The position numbers were made by a program, and so were the translations under genes. A stretch of 64,000 bases of DNA from Acidobacteriaceae bacterium. GTDB taxonomy: Bacteria > Acidobacteriota > Terriglobia > Terriglobales > Acidobacteriaceae. The notes under the pieces were generated by a model, which saw only the letters and a program-made list of their open reading frames with translations, did not search any database and was not told the origin of the DNA. Below, one piece after another: positions 36,104 through 45,082 of this stretch. Where the stretch lies: positions 112,065 through 176,064 of the forward strand of contig JAOAPC010000015.1 in assembly GCA_025462735.1 (NCBI GenBank), written 5' to 3'. The number at the start of each line of letters is the position of its first letter. The stretch's first letter is position 1.

Positions 36104-38383
36104 ATGCAGTTCACCGAACAATTCGACATCGTCGTAGTCGGGGCCGGTCACGCCGGTTGCGAAGCCGCAGTCGCCTGCGCCCGCATGGGCCTGAAGACTG
36201 CACTCTACACGCTCAATGTCGATTTGATCGCGCAGATGTCGTGTAATCCGGCGATCGGCGGCATTGCCAAGGGGCACCTGGTTCGCGAGGTCGATGCACT
36301 CGGCGGCATCATGGGCGAAGTCACAGATGCTGTGGGCATCCAGTTCCGTTTGCTCAATACCTCTCGAGGCCCGGCTGTCTGGTCGCCCCGCGCGCAGTGC
36401 GACAAACAAGCCTATCGCCTCAAGATGCGCGAGGTGCTGGAAGCACAACCGAATTTGAAAATTAAGCAGGCAGAAGTAGCGGACTTGATTCTGGAAGAAA
36501 CGTCGTTGGCCGACAATCTTCAAAGGGTGCCCCACCCTTCTCCGTTTTTTGGAGAGGGTGGGGATTTTGACCAAGTACCCAGGACAAATGGCGCGGCGTG
36601 CGAAGAACATCAGCAAGACCGGGAAGGGCACGACTTCAGTCGTGCCGAAAAAGGGTTCTTAGAGGAGGCGGCTTCAGCCGCTGAGGTTTTGGCCAACGAC
36701 GAACGACCCACGACCAACGACCAACGACGCATTCTTGGCATCCGCCTTCGCGACGGACGCACCGTCGGCGCGAAAGCCGTCATCATCACCACCGGAACTT
36801 TTCTCAACGGGCTCATCCACTGCGGCGAGCAGCAATATCCCGCGGGGCGCTCCGGCGAACCCGCTGCAGTGCTCCTCGGCGAGGCTTTGAAGAAACTCGG
36901 GCTTCGCGGATGCCGATTGAAGACCGGAACTCCCCCGCGCCTCGACGGCCGCAGCATCGACTGGTCAAAGTTTCAAGTGCAGCCCGGCGACGCAGATCCC
37001 ACGCCTTTCAGCTTCCGCACCAAGCAGGTTGCGCATCACGATTCGCAAGTTCCCTGCTACATCGCATGGACCACGCCGGAAACTCATCGCATCATTCGCG
37101 AGAACGTCCATCGCTCGCCTATGTACAGCGGCCAGATCCAATCCATCGGCCCTCGATACTGTCCATCCATCGAAGATAAGATCGTCAAATTTCCCGACAA
37201 GACCACGCACCAGCTTTTCCTGGAACCCGAAGGCCTGAACACGCACGAAATTTACGTGAATGGCATGAGCACATCATTGCCGGTTGAAGTGCAGCTAGCG
37301 ATTTTGAAGTCGGTTCCGGGCCTTGAGGATGCGGAAATGCTCCGCCCGGGCTATGCGATCGAGTACGACGCAATCGATCCCACGGAACTCGAGCGCACGC
37401 TCGAAACCAAGCAGATTTCCGGGCTGTTCTTAGCCGGACAAATCAACGGTACCTCGGGATACGAAGAGGCTGCTTGCCAGGGTCTTATGGCCGGAATTAA
37501 CGCCGGACTGAAAGTGAAAAATGAGCCTCAGCTCATTCTCGACCGCACTGAAGCCTACACTGCGATCCTTATCGATGACCTCATCTCAAAAGGCACCAAC
37601 GAACCGTACCGCATGTTCACTTCGCGTGCCGAATTTCGTTTGCATCTGCGGATCGACAACGCTGATCGCCGCCTCACCCCGCACGGTCGCCGTGTCGGAC
37701 TGATCGACGACCATGCCTGGTCCGATTTCCTTGCCAAGCAAGATCGGCAGCAAAAACTGCAACGCCTGCTGGAAACGACAAAACTAACGACGGTTATGAT
37801 TGAAGGGATAGAGTCTTCTGCCGCCTCTCCCGTGACTTGTCATCTCGAGCGCAGTGAGGCCGGGCCGAACGCAGTCGAGAGACCTTGCGTTTCGGCGAGC
37901 GATCAACTCCCGAGGACTCACGACCTGTCCGCAGCCCTTGGCCAGCCGCTCGCACAACTTCTCAAGCGTCCGGAGATCACGATCGAGCGTCTGGTTCCGC
38001 TTCTGCGGACTCTATCGCCCGATTTTTTCCAGGGGCTTTCGGCCAACGACCAGCGACCAACGGCTAACGACGCTCTACCCTCTGCTCTGCGCAACGAACT
38101 CAAATCGGTCGAAACGGAAATCAAATACGAGGGCTATCTCTTGCAGCAGCAGCGCGCCATCGACCGCCTGAAGAAGGCTGAGCAGCGCAATATTCCCGAG
38201 TGGTTTGATTACAAATCGGTGAGCGGCCTCTCCCGCGAAATGCAGGAGACCTTAGTCAAAATTCGCCCGCGCACCCTGGGCCACGCCTCCCGTATTCCTG
38301 GGGTGACGCCCGCAGCCGTGTCGCTGGTCAACGTTTACATCGAAATCCAGGCGCGGCGCCGGGAGCAGATTGCGGCAATCTAA
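36104..38383 (+). CDS. mnmG: MnmG (GidA), tRNA wobble-uridine modification, with in-frame repeat insertions
   Basis: FAD-binding motif [13 protein letters not shown] at the N-terminus, then [21 protein letters not shown], the GGRS-like [12 protein letters not shown] and [14 protein letters not shown], with the C-terminal helical domain ending [12 protein letters not shown]; all are MnmG hallmarks. With MnmE it installs carboxymethylaminomethyl at U34 of tRNAs. At 759 residues it is about 130 longer than the usual 620-630. The extra length lies in three blocks made of repeat sequence: about residues 134-208, 566-600 and 645-660 (DNA near 36503-36727, 37838-37889, 38041-38071). The frame and all core motifs are kept, so the protein is probably functional. 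Confidence 0.95.
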   Translation: MQFTEQFDIVVVGAGHAGCEAAVACARMGLKTALYTLNVDLIAQMSCNPAIGGIAKGHLVREVDALGGIMGEVTDAVGIQFRLLNTSRGPAVWSPRAQCDKQAYRLKMREVLEAQPNLKIKQAEVADLILEETSLADNLQRVPHPSPFFGEGGDFDQVPRTNGAACEEHQQDREGHDFSRAEKGFLEEAASAAEVLANDERPTTNDQRRILGIRLRDGRTVGAKAVIITTGTFLNGLIHCGEQQYPAGRSGEPAAVLLGEALKKLGLRGCRLKTGTPPRLDGRSIDWSKFQVQPGDADPTPFSFRTKQVAHHDSQVPCYIAWTTPETHRIIRENVHRSPMYSGQIQSIGPRYCPSIEDKIVKFPDKTTHQLFLEPEGLNTHEIYVNGMSTSLPVEVQLAILKSVPGLEDAEMLRPGYAIEYDAIDPTELERTLETKQISGLFLAGQINGTSGYEEAACQGLMAGINAGLKVKNEPQLILDRTEAYTAILIDDLISKGTNEPYRMFTSRAEFRLHLRIDNADRRLTPHGRRVGLIDDHAWSDFLAKQDRQQKLQRLLETTKLTTVMIEGIESSAASPVTCHLERSEAGPNAVERPCVSASDQLPRTHDLSAALGQPLAQLLKRPEITIERLVPLLRTLSPDFFQGLSANDQRPTANDALPSALRNELKSVETEIKYEGYLLQQQRAIDRLKKAEQRNIPEWFDYKSVSGLSREMQETLVKIRPRTLGHASRIPGVTPAAVSLVNVYIEIQARRREQIAAI
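36503..36730. repeat. Repeat-derived insertion inside mnmG, block 1
   Basis: Contains, in order: hairpin GCCCCACCC...GGTGGGGA at 36530-36563; GGCACGAC-TTCA-GTCGTGCC at 36627-36646; GCGGC-TTCA-GCCGC at 36668-36681; and a run of 7-base units CCAACGA at about 36693-36730. All are repeat types also found between genes in this window (49029, 59920, 62526). Confidence 0.8.
37838..38071. repeat. Repeat copies inside mnmG, blocks 2 and 3
   Basis: At 37838-37889 a copy of the TGTCATCTCGAGC ... AGTCGAGAGACCTTG repeat is translated as [17 protein letters not shown]. At 38041-38071 a second run of CCAACGA-type units is translated as [10 protein letters not shown]. MnmG sequence ([19 protein letters not shown]) continues between and after them. 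Confidence 0.8.
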
Positions 38384-38447
38384 TCCAAGACCGCAACAAT
38401 TTTTGTGCTTGGCTTCCTGTTAAACGAGCGTTAAGCTTTCTTGCGAA

Positions 38448-41333
38448 ATGCCGAGCCGTTGTTGCAGTGTTTGCCTATTCGCTCTGCTGTGGATTGCTCC
38501 TCTCTCAGCCCAGCAAAACTGCCCTTTGCCGCCTTCCTTGGAGCCGACTTCTCCGGCGGAAAATATGTTCTCTGATGCGCAGGAAGTTGACTTGGGCGAT
38601 GTCATGGCAGAAACCATCGCTTTGCATGTGAACATCATTCACAACGAAGAACTTACCGCGCATGTTCGCGATCTAGGCAATCGTCTGGTGCAGCATCTCC
38701 CGCCCACTCATTCAAATTTTCGTTTTTATCTGGTCGATCTGCCGGAAGCAAATGCCTTCAGCATAGCCGGAGGCAGGGTCTACGTAAGTCGTAAGCTCAT
38801 TGCATTTTCGCGCAATGACGATGAACTCGCGGGTGTCTTGGCGCATGAACTTGGTCATATTGTTACTCACCAGGGTGCGATAGAGATGACACGTTCGTTT
38901 CGAGAAGTGTTGGGAGCGACCCAAGTAAAGGACCGTAGCGATATTTTTCAAAAATTTCATCTTTACCTAGAAAATGCGCACCGTCTCCGACGTCATGGTC
39001 GAGCCGAGGGCGAGAAGCACCAAATCGTCGCTGACCAGGTCTCAATTTTTACTTTGGCACGGGCTGGGTTTGCGCCTAAAGCGGCCGCGGAACTGTGGGA
39101 TCGATTTAATGAACTGCATGGTAAAACCGGCGGCTGGTTTTCCGACTTCTTTGGTGTAACAACGCCCGAACAACACCGACTGCGCGACATGCTCAAGAAC
39201 ATGGCTTCTCTGCCAGCGGGCTGCGCTGACCGTTCTGCCTCTCTGGATGAGGCCAGTTTTAAAATTTGGCAAGAGAACGTCGTGGACTACGACGAGCGTC
39301 GTTCGGAGTCGCTTCCCGGACTTATCTCGAAGCACAAATTCAGTGAACGCATTCGCCCCGATATCACCAACCTGCGTTTTAGTCCCGACGGCAAATACAT
39401 CCTGGCGCAGGATGAAGCCGGCATCCACGTCCTATCGCACGAGCCATTTGCTCAGCTCTTTTATATCTCCGCGCCTGATGCACTTGACGCTCACTTTTCG
39501 GCCGATTCGACTTCGGTTGTTTTCCTCACCCGCGGCTTGCGCGTTGAAGTGTGGAGCATTAGCGAACAAAAGCGCAAATCAGTACAAGAAATCACCCTGC
39601 ACGAGCCTTGCGTGCAATCCGAGCTATCCCCCGATGGCAGCACGCTTGCATGTTTGAATGCAGCCTTTACGCTGGAACTGGTTGATGTACCTACAGGTAC
39701 TGTTTTGGTCGAAAAGAAGGAGTTCTACGCTCCTAATTTCTTTGAACTGCTTATTCTCTTGCTCCGCGGTGGAAGCGCATCCGAAAACCCAGAGACCAAT
39801 TCATCCCAAGAACCGCTGCATCTGGTGACCATGGGATTTTCGCCCAATGGTCGATATTTTCTTGCAAGCCACGGAGTATCACACATCGAACCTAATTTTG
39901 GATCCTTGGATCACACGGCGGCATTTGGCATCTCCAATTACGTTCTGATCCCAGGTTCGCTGCTGATGTTCGATCTTGCAAACCGTCGTGAGATGTCGGT
40001 CCCTAAATCGATCAGAAGTATCGCGCCGGTGAGTTTCGCGTTCATTGGACCGGACAGAATTGTTGGCATCAACCCTGAAGCGCCACTGAAATCGCATGTT
40101 GTGAAATTTCCTTCGGGAGAGAATCTCGACGACGTTCCGCTCGGCGGTGGTATTTCATTGAGGTCGGCGGCACACGGCAATGCTCTTTTGATCGGCCCGC
40201 TTAAGGACTACCCTCTCGGCGTAATGGATCTGGCCGCAAAATCAACCAAGCTTGTGATCAAGCAACCAACTGCGGATGTCTACGACGACATCTTTGTGAT
40301 CGAGCTCACGAACGGCGAGCTGTCCCTGAACACCCGGCATTCCGGTCAACGGCTCGGGCTGCTCCAGCTCCCTGAATCCAGCCTCGGCCACTTGGGAGCC
40401 ACGGCAATTTCCCCCGATCTAAATTATTTGGCGGTGTCAGCGGGCACCCGTGCGGCAATCTGGGATGTCGCTCACGATGCTAGAGTCTTCTACACGCGGA
40501 AATTTTATGCGGCGGGATTTGATGGGCCCGTGGTTTATGTCGATTTTCCTAAATTCCTGGAGTTCCCCCGCCAGACCGGCGAGCTGCGAACCGATAACCA
40601 CGAAATGAAGGGTAAGGAGGTAACGGAAAAAATCGCCTCTCAGCATGGCCTTTATCTGCTCGTGACCAAGCCACACAACAAGAATGGCTTCTGGCGATCC
40701 AACGCTGACATCCAAGTGCAAGATATTCGCAGCGGCCGAGTCTTATGGTCGCGCTACTTCCAGCATGAACTCCCTTCAATATCCTTTAATGCGCAAGCGG
40801 CAACTGTATTGTTAAGGTGGCGGGCCTCCGAAGCGGGAGCACAAGACGAACTTCGTCGCTTTCCTGAACTGAAGGCGCGAGTTGAGAAGGACGACTACCT
40901 GTGTGAGCTCGCCGATGCAAATCTCGGGGCACCTCTCGCACAATTCATTGCCAAGACCAACCATGGCTCTTTTCGGTTGGTAAGTGGCAGCGCCAACCGG
41001 AATTGGGCGGTCATGGAGGCGACGGGCAATCAAATTATCACTTATAGTCTGCCGGACGCGAAGCAAGAAGATCATTTTTTCGGTTCCCGCCCAATCATTT
41101 CGACTTCCGGTCTGCTCGCCGTAGAAAGCGAAAAGCGTGAAGTCACGCTGTATGATCTGACCAGCTCTGATGTGCCACAGCAGTACGTTTTCTCTGAGCC
41201 AATCGCGTTTAAGTCGTTTTCCTCCGACGGCAAGCGTCTACTAGTCTTTACCAGCGATCAGACGGCTTATCTGCTCGACACCGCTCTTCCGCACGCGCCC
41301 GACCCGGCACTGGCAAGCAATCCTGCGAAATGA
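38448..41333 (+). CDS. Exported M48 metallopeptidase fused to a beta-propeller
   Basis: The 961-residue protein has a signal peptide (CLFALLWIAPLSAQQ), then an M48 peptidase domain with zinc motif HELGH at residues 133-137 (LAHELGHIVTHQ) and a downstream region that would hold the third ligand. Residues about 300-950 are WD40/PD40-like propeller repeats (RFSPDGKYILAQDEAG, FSPNGRYFLASHG, ISPDLNYLAVSAG, FSSDGKRLLVFTS). The M48 BepA/LoiP proteins act in outer-membrane quality control; a propeller fusion this large is unusual and may gather substrates. Its stop overlaps the ogt start (ATGA). Confidence 0.85.
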   Translation: MPSRCCSVCLFALLWIAPLSAQQNCPLPPSLEPTSPAENMFSDAQEVDLGDVMAETIALHVNIIHNEELTAHVRDLGNRLVQHLPPTHSNFRFYLVDLPEANAFSIAGGRVYVSRKLIAFSRNDDELAGVLAHELGHIVTHQGAIEMTRSFREVLGATQVKDRSDIFQKFHLYLENAHRLRRHGRAEGEKHQIVADQVSIFTLARAGFAPKAAAELWDRFNELHGKTGGWFSDFFGVTTPEQHRLRDMLKNMASLPAGCADRSASLDEASFKIWQENVVDYDERRSESLPGLISKHKFSERIRPDITNLRFSPDGKYILAQDEAGIHVLSHEPFAQLFYISAPDALDAHFSADSTSVVFLTRGLRVEVWSISEQKRKSVQEITLHEPCVQSELSPDGSTLACLNAAFTLELVDVPTGTVLVEKKEFYAPNFFELLILLLRGGSASENPETNSSQEPLHLVTMGFSPNGRYFLASHGVSHIEPNFGSLDHTAAFGISNYVLIPGSLLMFDLANRREMSVPKSIRSIAPVSFAFIGPDRIVGINPEAPLKSHVVKFPSGENLDDVPLGGGISLRSAAHGNALLIGPLKDYPLGVMDLAAKSTKLVIKQPTADVYDDIFVIELTNGELSLNTRHSGQRLGLLQLPESSLGHLGATAISPDLNYLAVSAGTRAAIWDVAHDARVFYTRKFYAAGFDGPVVYVDFPKFLEFPRQTGELRTDNHEMKGKEVTEKIASQHGLYLLVTKPHNKNGFWRSNADIQVQDIRSGRVLWSRYFQHELPSISFNAQAATVLLRWRASEAGAQDELRRFPELKARVEKDDYLCELADANLGAPLAQFIAKTNHGSFRLVSGSANRNWAVMEATGNQIITYSLPDAKQEDHFFGSRPIISTSGLLAVESEKREVTLYDLTSSDVPQQYVFSEPIAFKSFSSDGKRLLVFTSDQTAYLLDTALPHAPDPALASNPAK

Positions 41334-41821
41334 AAATCACTTTTTACACGCATCTTGAATCTCCGATCGGCACGCTGCTTCTCGCTGGCGACGCAGACGG
41401 GCTGCAGCAGATTCTGTTTCCGACGAATGGATTCCCCGCCCGTCCCGATCCCCAGTGGCAGGAAAATCCGTCCGCACTAGCCGGAGTACTTGCTCAGCTT
41501 CGCGCCTATTTTGCGGGCAAACTTGAACTGTTCGATCTGTCACTTGCTCCAAACGGCACTCCCTTCCAACAAAGAGTCTGGAGCGAACTTCAGAAGATTC
41601 CGTACGGCGAGACAATTTCTTATGGAGAACTCGCCCGCCGCATCGGCAACTCGAACGCCAGCCGCGCAGTTGGACTGGCGAATGGATCAAATCCCATTCC
41701 GATCGTGATCCCGTGCCACCGCGTCATTGGAACCAACGGCAAACTGACCGGCTACGGCGGCGGCCTCCCAATTAAAGAAAAGCTACTTGCCCTGGAAAAA
41801 AGGCAGCTCCGGCTATTGTGA
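41330..41821 (+). CDS. ogt: O6-methylguanine-DNA methyltransferase
   Basis: The 163-residue protein ends with the active-site motif IPCHRVIG (Cys129), preceded by the helix-turn-helix-like IPYGETISYGELARRIG and the Arg finger NASRAVGLANGSNPI. It transfers the methyl group from O6-methylguanine to its own Cys, a one-shot repair. It overlaps the M48 gene by four bases, which looks like translational coupling, although the functions are not obviously related. Confidence 0.95.
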   Translation: MKITFYTHLESPIGTLLLAGDADGLQQILFPTNGFPARPDPQWQENPSALAGVLAQLRAYFAGKLELFDLSLAPNGTPFQQRVWSELQKIPYGETISYGELARRIGNSNASRAVGLANGSNPIPIVIPCHRVIGTNGKLTGYGGGLPIKEKLLALEKRQLRLL

Positions 41822-41930
41822 TTGCGACGGAAAAACTGGCATCTGAATCAACTAATGATGTTTCGCGGCCCTGCATTTCGCGCGCTCTTCGGGTAACATA
41901 AAACGACCGGTTTTCAGCATCCAAATTCAT

Positions 41931-42530
41931 ATGATCAAAAAACTGCTGCCTCTTTGCGCGTTGTTTCTTCTTTGTTCATCAGCGATAGCTCAGGATCCAT
42001 CGAGTGCGCGTAATGCCGCTCTGCTCCGTCCGCCAAAGGGCGCGCCGGTGGCCCTGGTCGTGTTTGAAGACCTGGAATGTCCCAAGTGCCGGGTTGATTC
42101 ACCGCTCGAAGAGCAAGCCGCGAAGGCGCACAAGATTCCTCTCGTGCGCCATGATTTCCCGTTGCCCATGCACAGATGGTCGTTCAATGCGGCCGTGATT
42201 GCGCGCTATTTTGATTCGCAGTCGAAAGACCTCGGCAACCAGTTCCGGGACTACATCTTTCAGCACCAGCCGGAAATCACCGCGGACAATCTGCAGAGCT
42301 TCGTGCAAAAATTTGCCGCTGAACACAAAGTGCAGCTGCCCTTCGTGATCGATCCGCAGGGGAAGTTTGCCGCCGAGGTTACGGCAGACAAAGAACTCGG
42401 CAACAAAGTTGGGATTCAGCACACGCCGACCATCTACGTTGTCAGCAGCCGCAATCCTCAACGCCCCGTCACGGAAGTGACCGATTCCAGCCAGTTGTTC
42501 CAAACGATTGAGGCGGTGCAGTCAGAGTAA
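41931..42530 (+). CDS. DsbA-like thiol-disulfide protein, exported
   Basis: A signal peptide (LLPLCALFLLCSSAIAQ) leads to a thioredoxin fold with active-site CPKC at residues 50-53 (FEDLECPKCRVD) and the cis-Pro loop in IQHTPTIYVV. The helical insertion between (about residues 85-140) matches the DsbA family. It should oxidise or isomerise disulfides in the periplasm. No DsbB partner is adjacent. Confidence 0.85.
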   Translation: MIKKLLPLCALFLLCSSAIAQDPSSARNAALLRPPKGAPVALVVFEDLECPKCRVDSPLEEQAAKAHKIPLVRHDFPLPMHRWSFNAAVIARYFDSQSKDLGNQFRDYIFQHQPEITADNLQSFVQKFAAEHKVQLPFVIDPQGKFAAEVTADKELGNKVGIQHTPTIYVVSSRNPQRPVTEVTDSSQLFQTIEAVQSE

Positions 42531-42535
42531 AAGAA

Positions 42536-42710
42536 GAAGGCAGAAGTAAGAAGGCAGAAGTAAGAAGGCAGAACGCAGAATAAAGATTCAGATTTGAAAA
42601 TCTAAAATTTGCAATCTGAGATCTATTTCTTCACTCTAAACTTCAAACTTGAGTTCTGCAGTCGTTCTGCGGTTCCGCATTCTGACTTCTGACTTCGGCC
42701 TTCTGCATTA
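42536..42710. repeat. Tandem GAAGGCAGAAGTAA units with an inverted counterpart
   Basis: Nearly three copies of the 14-base unit lie at 42536-42574. The reverse-complement words TTCTGACTTCTGACTTCGGCCTTCTGC occupy about 42679-42706, so the whole region could fold back. It fills the space between two convergent genes. Confidence 0.75.
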
Positions 42711-42716
42711 TCTTCT

Positions 42717-43394
42717 TCACCCCGCCCTTTTCGCATCTTCAAAGGCGTGCTTCTTTTCCAATTCAGTCATCGCAGATTTCATATCCATTTCAAATTTTTC
42801 TGCTTGCGCCAGCAACGCCGCGTTTGCTGAGGCCCATTCGCCCTCGACCGTCATTAGGCCGGACTCCGCCAGCCCGCGCGCAATTTCGAGCACATGCGGT
42901 ACCGTCGTCTCAGCGTACAGAGCTTCAGCCGGGTCCCCAATCCACACGTTCCCGCCGATGAGCCGCGAGTGCCAAAAGACTTTGCGCGTGATCAGCTTCG
43001 TGATCTCCTCGTCGCTGGCGCGGCCAAACACCCATTTATTGCGCTTGAAGTCGTAGTAGCGGCTGGAAAACTGCAATGGAACCAGCTTTCCGGATTTCAC
43101 AAACTCCAACTGCCTGCGGTCCACTTCCTTGCGCAGCGCATTCACCACCGGACCTTCGACATCCTTCGACTCCATCGAGGGCAACACCTCGCGCACCGTC
43201 GCCGAAAGATTTACCGCAACCGGAGCATGCAGCCCTTCGGAGTTCCCAAGCTTTACATCCGCGTGCAGCACCCAGAAATCCGCGCCCGCAGTGGAACTGT
43301 GAAAGGGCCACTTGAACTCAACTAGCAGGGGCAGCCCAGTTCGTGTGACGTAAAGGTTCTTTCCGGCGTGATTGTTTTTTCCAGGGTCGGTCAT
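42717..43394 (-). CDS. Conserved-looking protein of unknown function
   Basis: Not recognised. The 225 residues have no signal peptide or membrane segment. They begin with strands (YVTRTGLPLLVEFKWPFHSS, DFWVLHADVKLG), then a mixed region (RYYDFKRNKWVFGRASDEEITKLI) and end in a charged helix (LAQAEKFEMDMKSAMTELEKKHAFEDAKR). The start codon lies one base after three copies of a 15-base tandem repeat, which replaces a normal ribosome-binding region. Confidence 0.68.
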   Translation of the reverse strand: MTDPGKNNHAGKNLYVTRTGLPLLVEFKWPFHSSTAGADFWVLHADVKLGNSEGLHAPVAVNLSATVREVLPSMESKDVEGPVVNALRKEVDRRQLEFVKSGKLVPLQFSSRYYDFKRNKWVFGRASDEEITKLITRKVFWHSRLIGGNVWIGDPAEALYAETTVPHVLEIARGLAESGLMTVEGEWASANAALLAQAEKFEMDMKSAMTELEKKHAFEDAKRAG

Positions 43395-43395
43395 T

Positions 43396-43440
43396 CTCGG
43401 TTAGCTCTCGCTCGGTTAGCTCTCGCTCAGTTAGCTCTCG
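43396..43440. repeat. Three tandem 15-base units (CTCGGTTAGCTCTCG)
   Basis: Units at 43396-43410, 43411-43425 and 43426-43440, the third with one change (CTCA). They lie directly upstream of the minus-strand ATG at 43394 and so form its 5' leader. Confidence 0.92.
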
Positions 43441-43492
43441 GTCAGCCTTTATCTCTGGGCAGAAATGGGAAACTGAATTTTACGACAAAAAT

Positions 43493-43516
43493 GAAAAAGG
43501 CGGCCGAAGCCGCCTT
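43493..43516 (-). terminator. Rho-independent terminator after the receiver-like gene
   Basis: On the minus strand the sequence reads AAGGCGGC-TTCG-GCCGCCTTTTT: a strong GC stem with a TTCG tetraloop and a T-run, 24 bases after the stop of the 43541-43936 gene. Confidence 0.9.
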
Positions 43517-43540
43517 GATCGGTAATCGCGATTCAGGGTC

Positions 43541-43936
43541 TTATCGTCCCGCTGCGGCGGCCATCGTCTTTGTTTGGTGCTGGGTTTGCTGCTTAGGCTG
43601 CTGCATGGCATTGATTTTGTCGAGCACGTGCTGCATGTCGCTGCCGGTATCAATATTTCCGTCGACATACGGATGCCGCGAACCGTCAGTGTGCAGCACC
43701 AACACTTTCGTCGCTCGCTGTGCCTTTTTCACTATATAAGGAAGATGATGGCGATCATCGCGGCTCAGCGTCTGCCCGAGCACCACCAGGTCGAACGTCT
43801 CTTTCTTTATCGCATCCTGCACGCCCTTGCGGCCTATGGCGGTCTGAACAGCGTATCCGGCTTTCTGCAATTCGGCGGCTTGTGACGTCAGTACTTCCTC
43901 GTTCAACTCCCCGTAAAGAAGCTTCTGTTTGGACAT
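43541..43936 (-). CDS. Receiver-like protein lacking the phospho-acceptor Asp
   Basis: From ATG 43936 (131 residues) the fold looks like a response-regulator receiver: KLLYGELNEEVLTSQAAELQKAGYAV, then TFDLVVLGQTLSRDD where the usual phosphorylated Asp is replaced by Gly, then ATKVLVLHTDG. The acidic pair of the first loop is also changed. It is probably a non-phosphorylated, protein-binding domain. The C-terminus is a Gln-rich tail. The longer frame upstream to 44095 has no typical start context. Confidence 0.72.
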   Translation of the reverse strand: MSKQKLLYGELNEEVLTSQAAELQKAGYAVQTAIGRKGVQDAIKKETFDLVVLGQTLSRDDRHHLPYIVKKAQRATKVLVLHTDGSRHPYVDGNIDTGSDMQHVLDKINAMQQPKQQTQHQTKTMAAAAGR

Positions 43937-44196
43937 TTTGCGGTCTTTCTCCCTGTCCAAACGGTAGCAACCTCCCCACCTCTTGAGAACGTAACCGAAG
44001 ATCAGGCCCAATGGGGTGTTTTTGCTCTGTGGACCTGTGTCCTCCGGGGTTTCAGGGGCTGTGATCCCATGGGAAGATGGCCATTCGAGAAGCACGGGGT
44101 TTGGGCTTTCGGGAAACCTGCGACAAATTGCTGAACGAATTCTCCGTTGAATTCACTGCGCGGTGTTAAATTATTGCGGAAAGGAAAACCCCGCAG

Positions 44197-44679
44197 ATGC
44201 GCATGCCCACTTCCCCGGTGCTACTTGTCACCGTTGTGCTGGTGATGGCTTCATCCATAAAAGTGTTCGCCGAAGGTGCTCAGACCTATTGCGACTTCGC
44301 TGATGGCAATCAAATCACCATTCAATATCAACCGGCGGTAAAGGAAGAACCTAGAAATGGCCGCGTCTGGGCGCCGGGCATGACCCTGTACGTGCAGACT
44401 CCGCTGATCCTGGGCAGTTCTGAAATTCCACTTGGCGCTTACACGATTTATTTGATTCCCGATAAGCGGAGCTGGACGATGATCGTCAACAAGAACGTGA
44501 CTGCGGGCGCAGCTTACAACTCCGCGCAAGATGTGGCGCGCGCGCCGATGGAGATCGGCGAGATCCCCCAGCCCACGAAACAACTCCAGCTTTCTTTCGC
44601 CCACATGGCCCCCAAACAATGCAGCCTCCGCGTTTATTACCAGAAGGTCGGCGCCTTTGGGGATTTCATGGAGAAGTAA
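44197..44679 (+). CDS. Exported DUF2911-like protein
   Basis: Signal peptide (SPVLLVTVVLVMASSIKVFA) then a 130-residue beta-sandwich-like domain. GRVWAPGMTLYVQTPL, IPLGAYTIYLIPDKRSWTMIVNK and LQLSFAHMAPKQCSLRVYY match the DUF2911 pattern (KLPAGTYSLFTIP-like core). Function unknown. The ATG at 44197 or the Met two codons later may be the start. Confidence 0.75.
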   Translation: MRMPTSPVLLVTVVLVMASSIKVFAEGAQTYCDFADGNQITIQYQPAVKEEPRNGRVWAPGMTLYVQTPLILGSSEIPLGAYTIYLIPDKRSWTMIVNKNVTAGAAYNSAQDVARAPMEIGEIPQPTKQLQLSFAHMAPKQCSLRVYYQKVGAFGDFMEK

Positions 44680-45082
44680 CTCCATCGGCTCGAACGAGCT
44701 TCGGCCCACCCCAGGTATGTCCAAACACACGTGATCTAAGTGGGGTTCCTGGCCGGCTTTTCGCCAAAAGCGGGCTACCGGCGCGCTCTCAAAAAAAACG
44801 AGTGCTCACTTAACAAAAGCGGAGTACAATTCCGGCGACTTCGCGTTCGATTTTCCGGAGACGTGATCTCGGGCCTGGTCCCCGTTGCGTTGAGGGTTGA
44901 AATGCGCCAGCTCTTACTTCTGGGAGCATCGTTTGTCACTCGCCTCGCTGCGGTCTTGACCACAATCACTCCTGGATAAGCATCAATTTTGGCAGCCGAA
45001 ATAACTCAGCAGCTGAATCAGTTCGCACCCGTAGTGGCTGCTGACTGGGTCCCCCGTCCGCGCAACAAATTCCAGCGAGGAG
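44680..45082. other. 403-base intergenic region
   Basis: No gene supported. It must contain the promoter of the 45083 gene; TACAAT at 44825-44830 is a possible -10. A GCCGGCTTTTCGCC...GGCGCGC stretch near 44750-44785 could form a weak hairpin. Confidence 0.45.
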
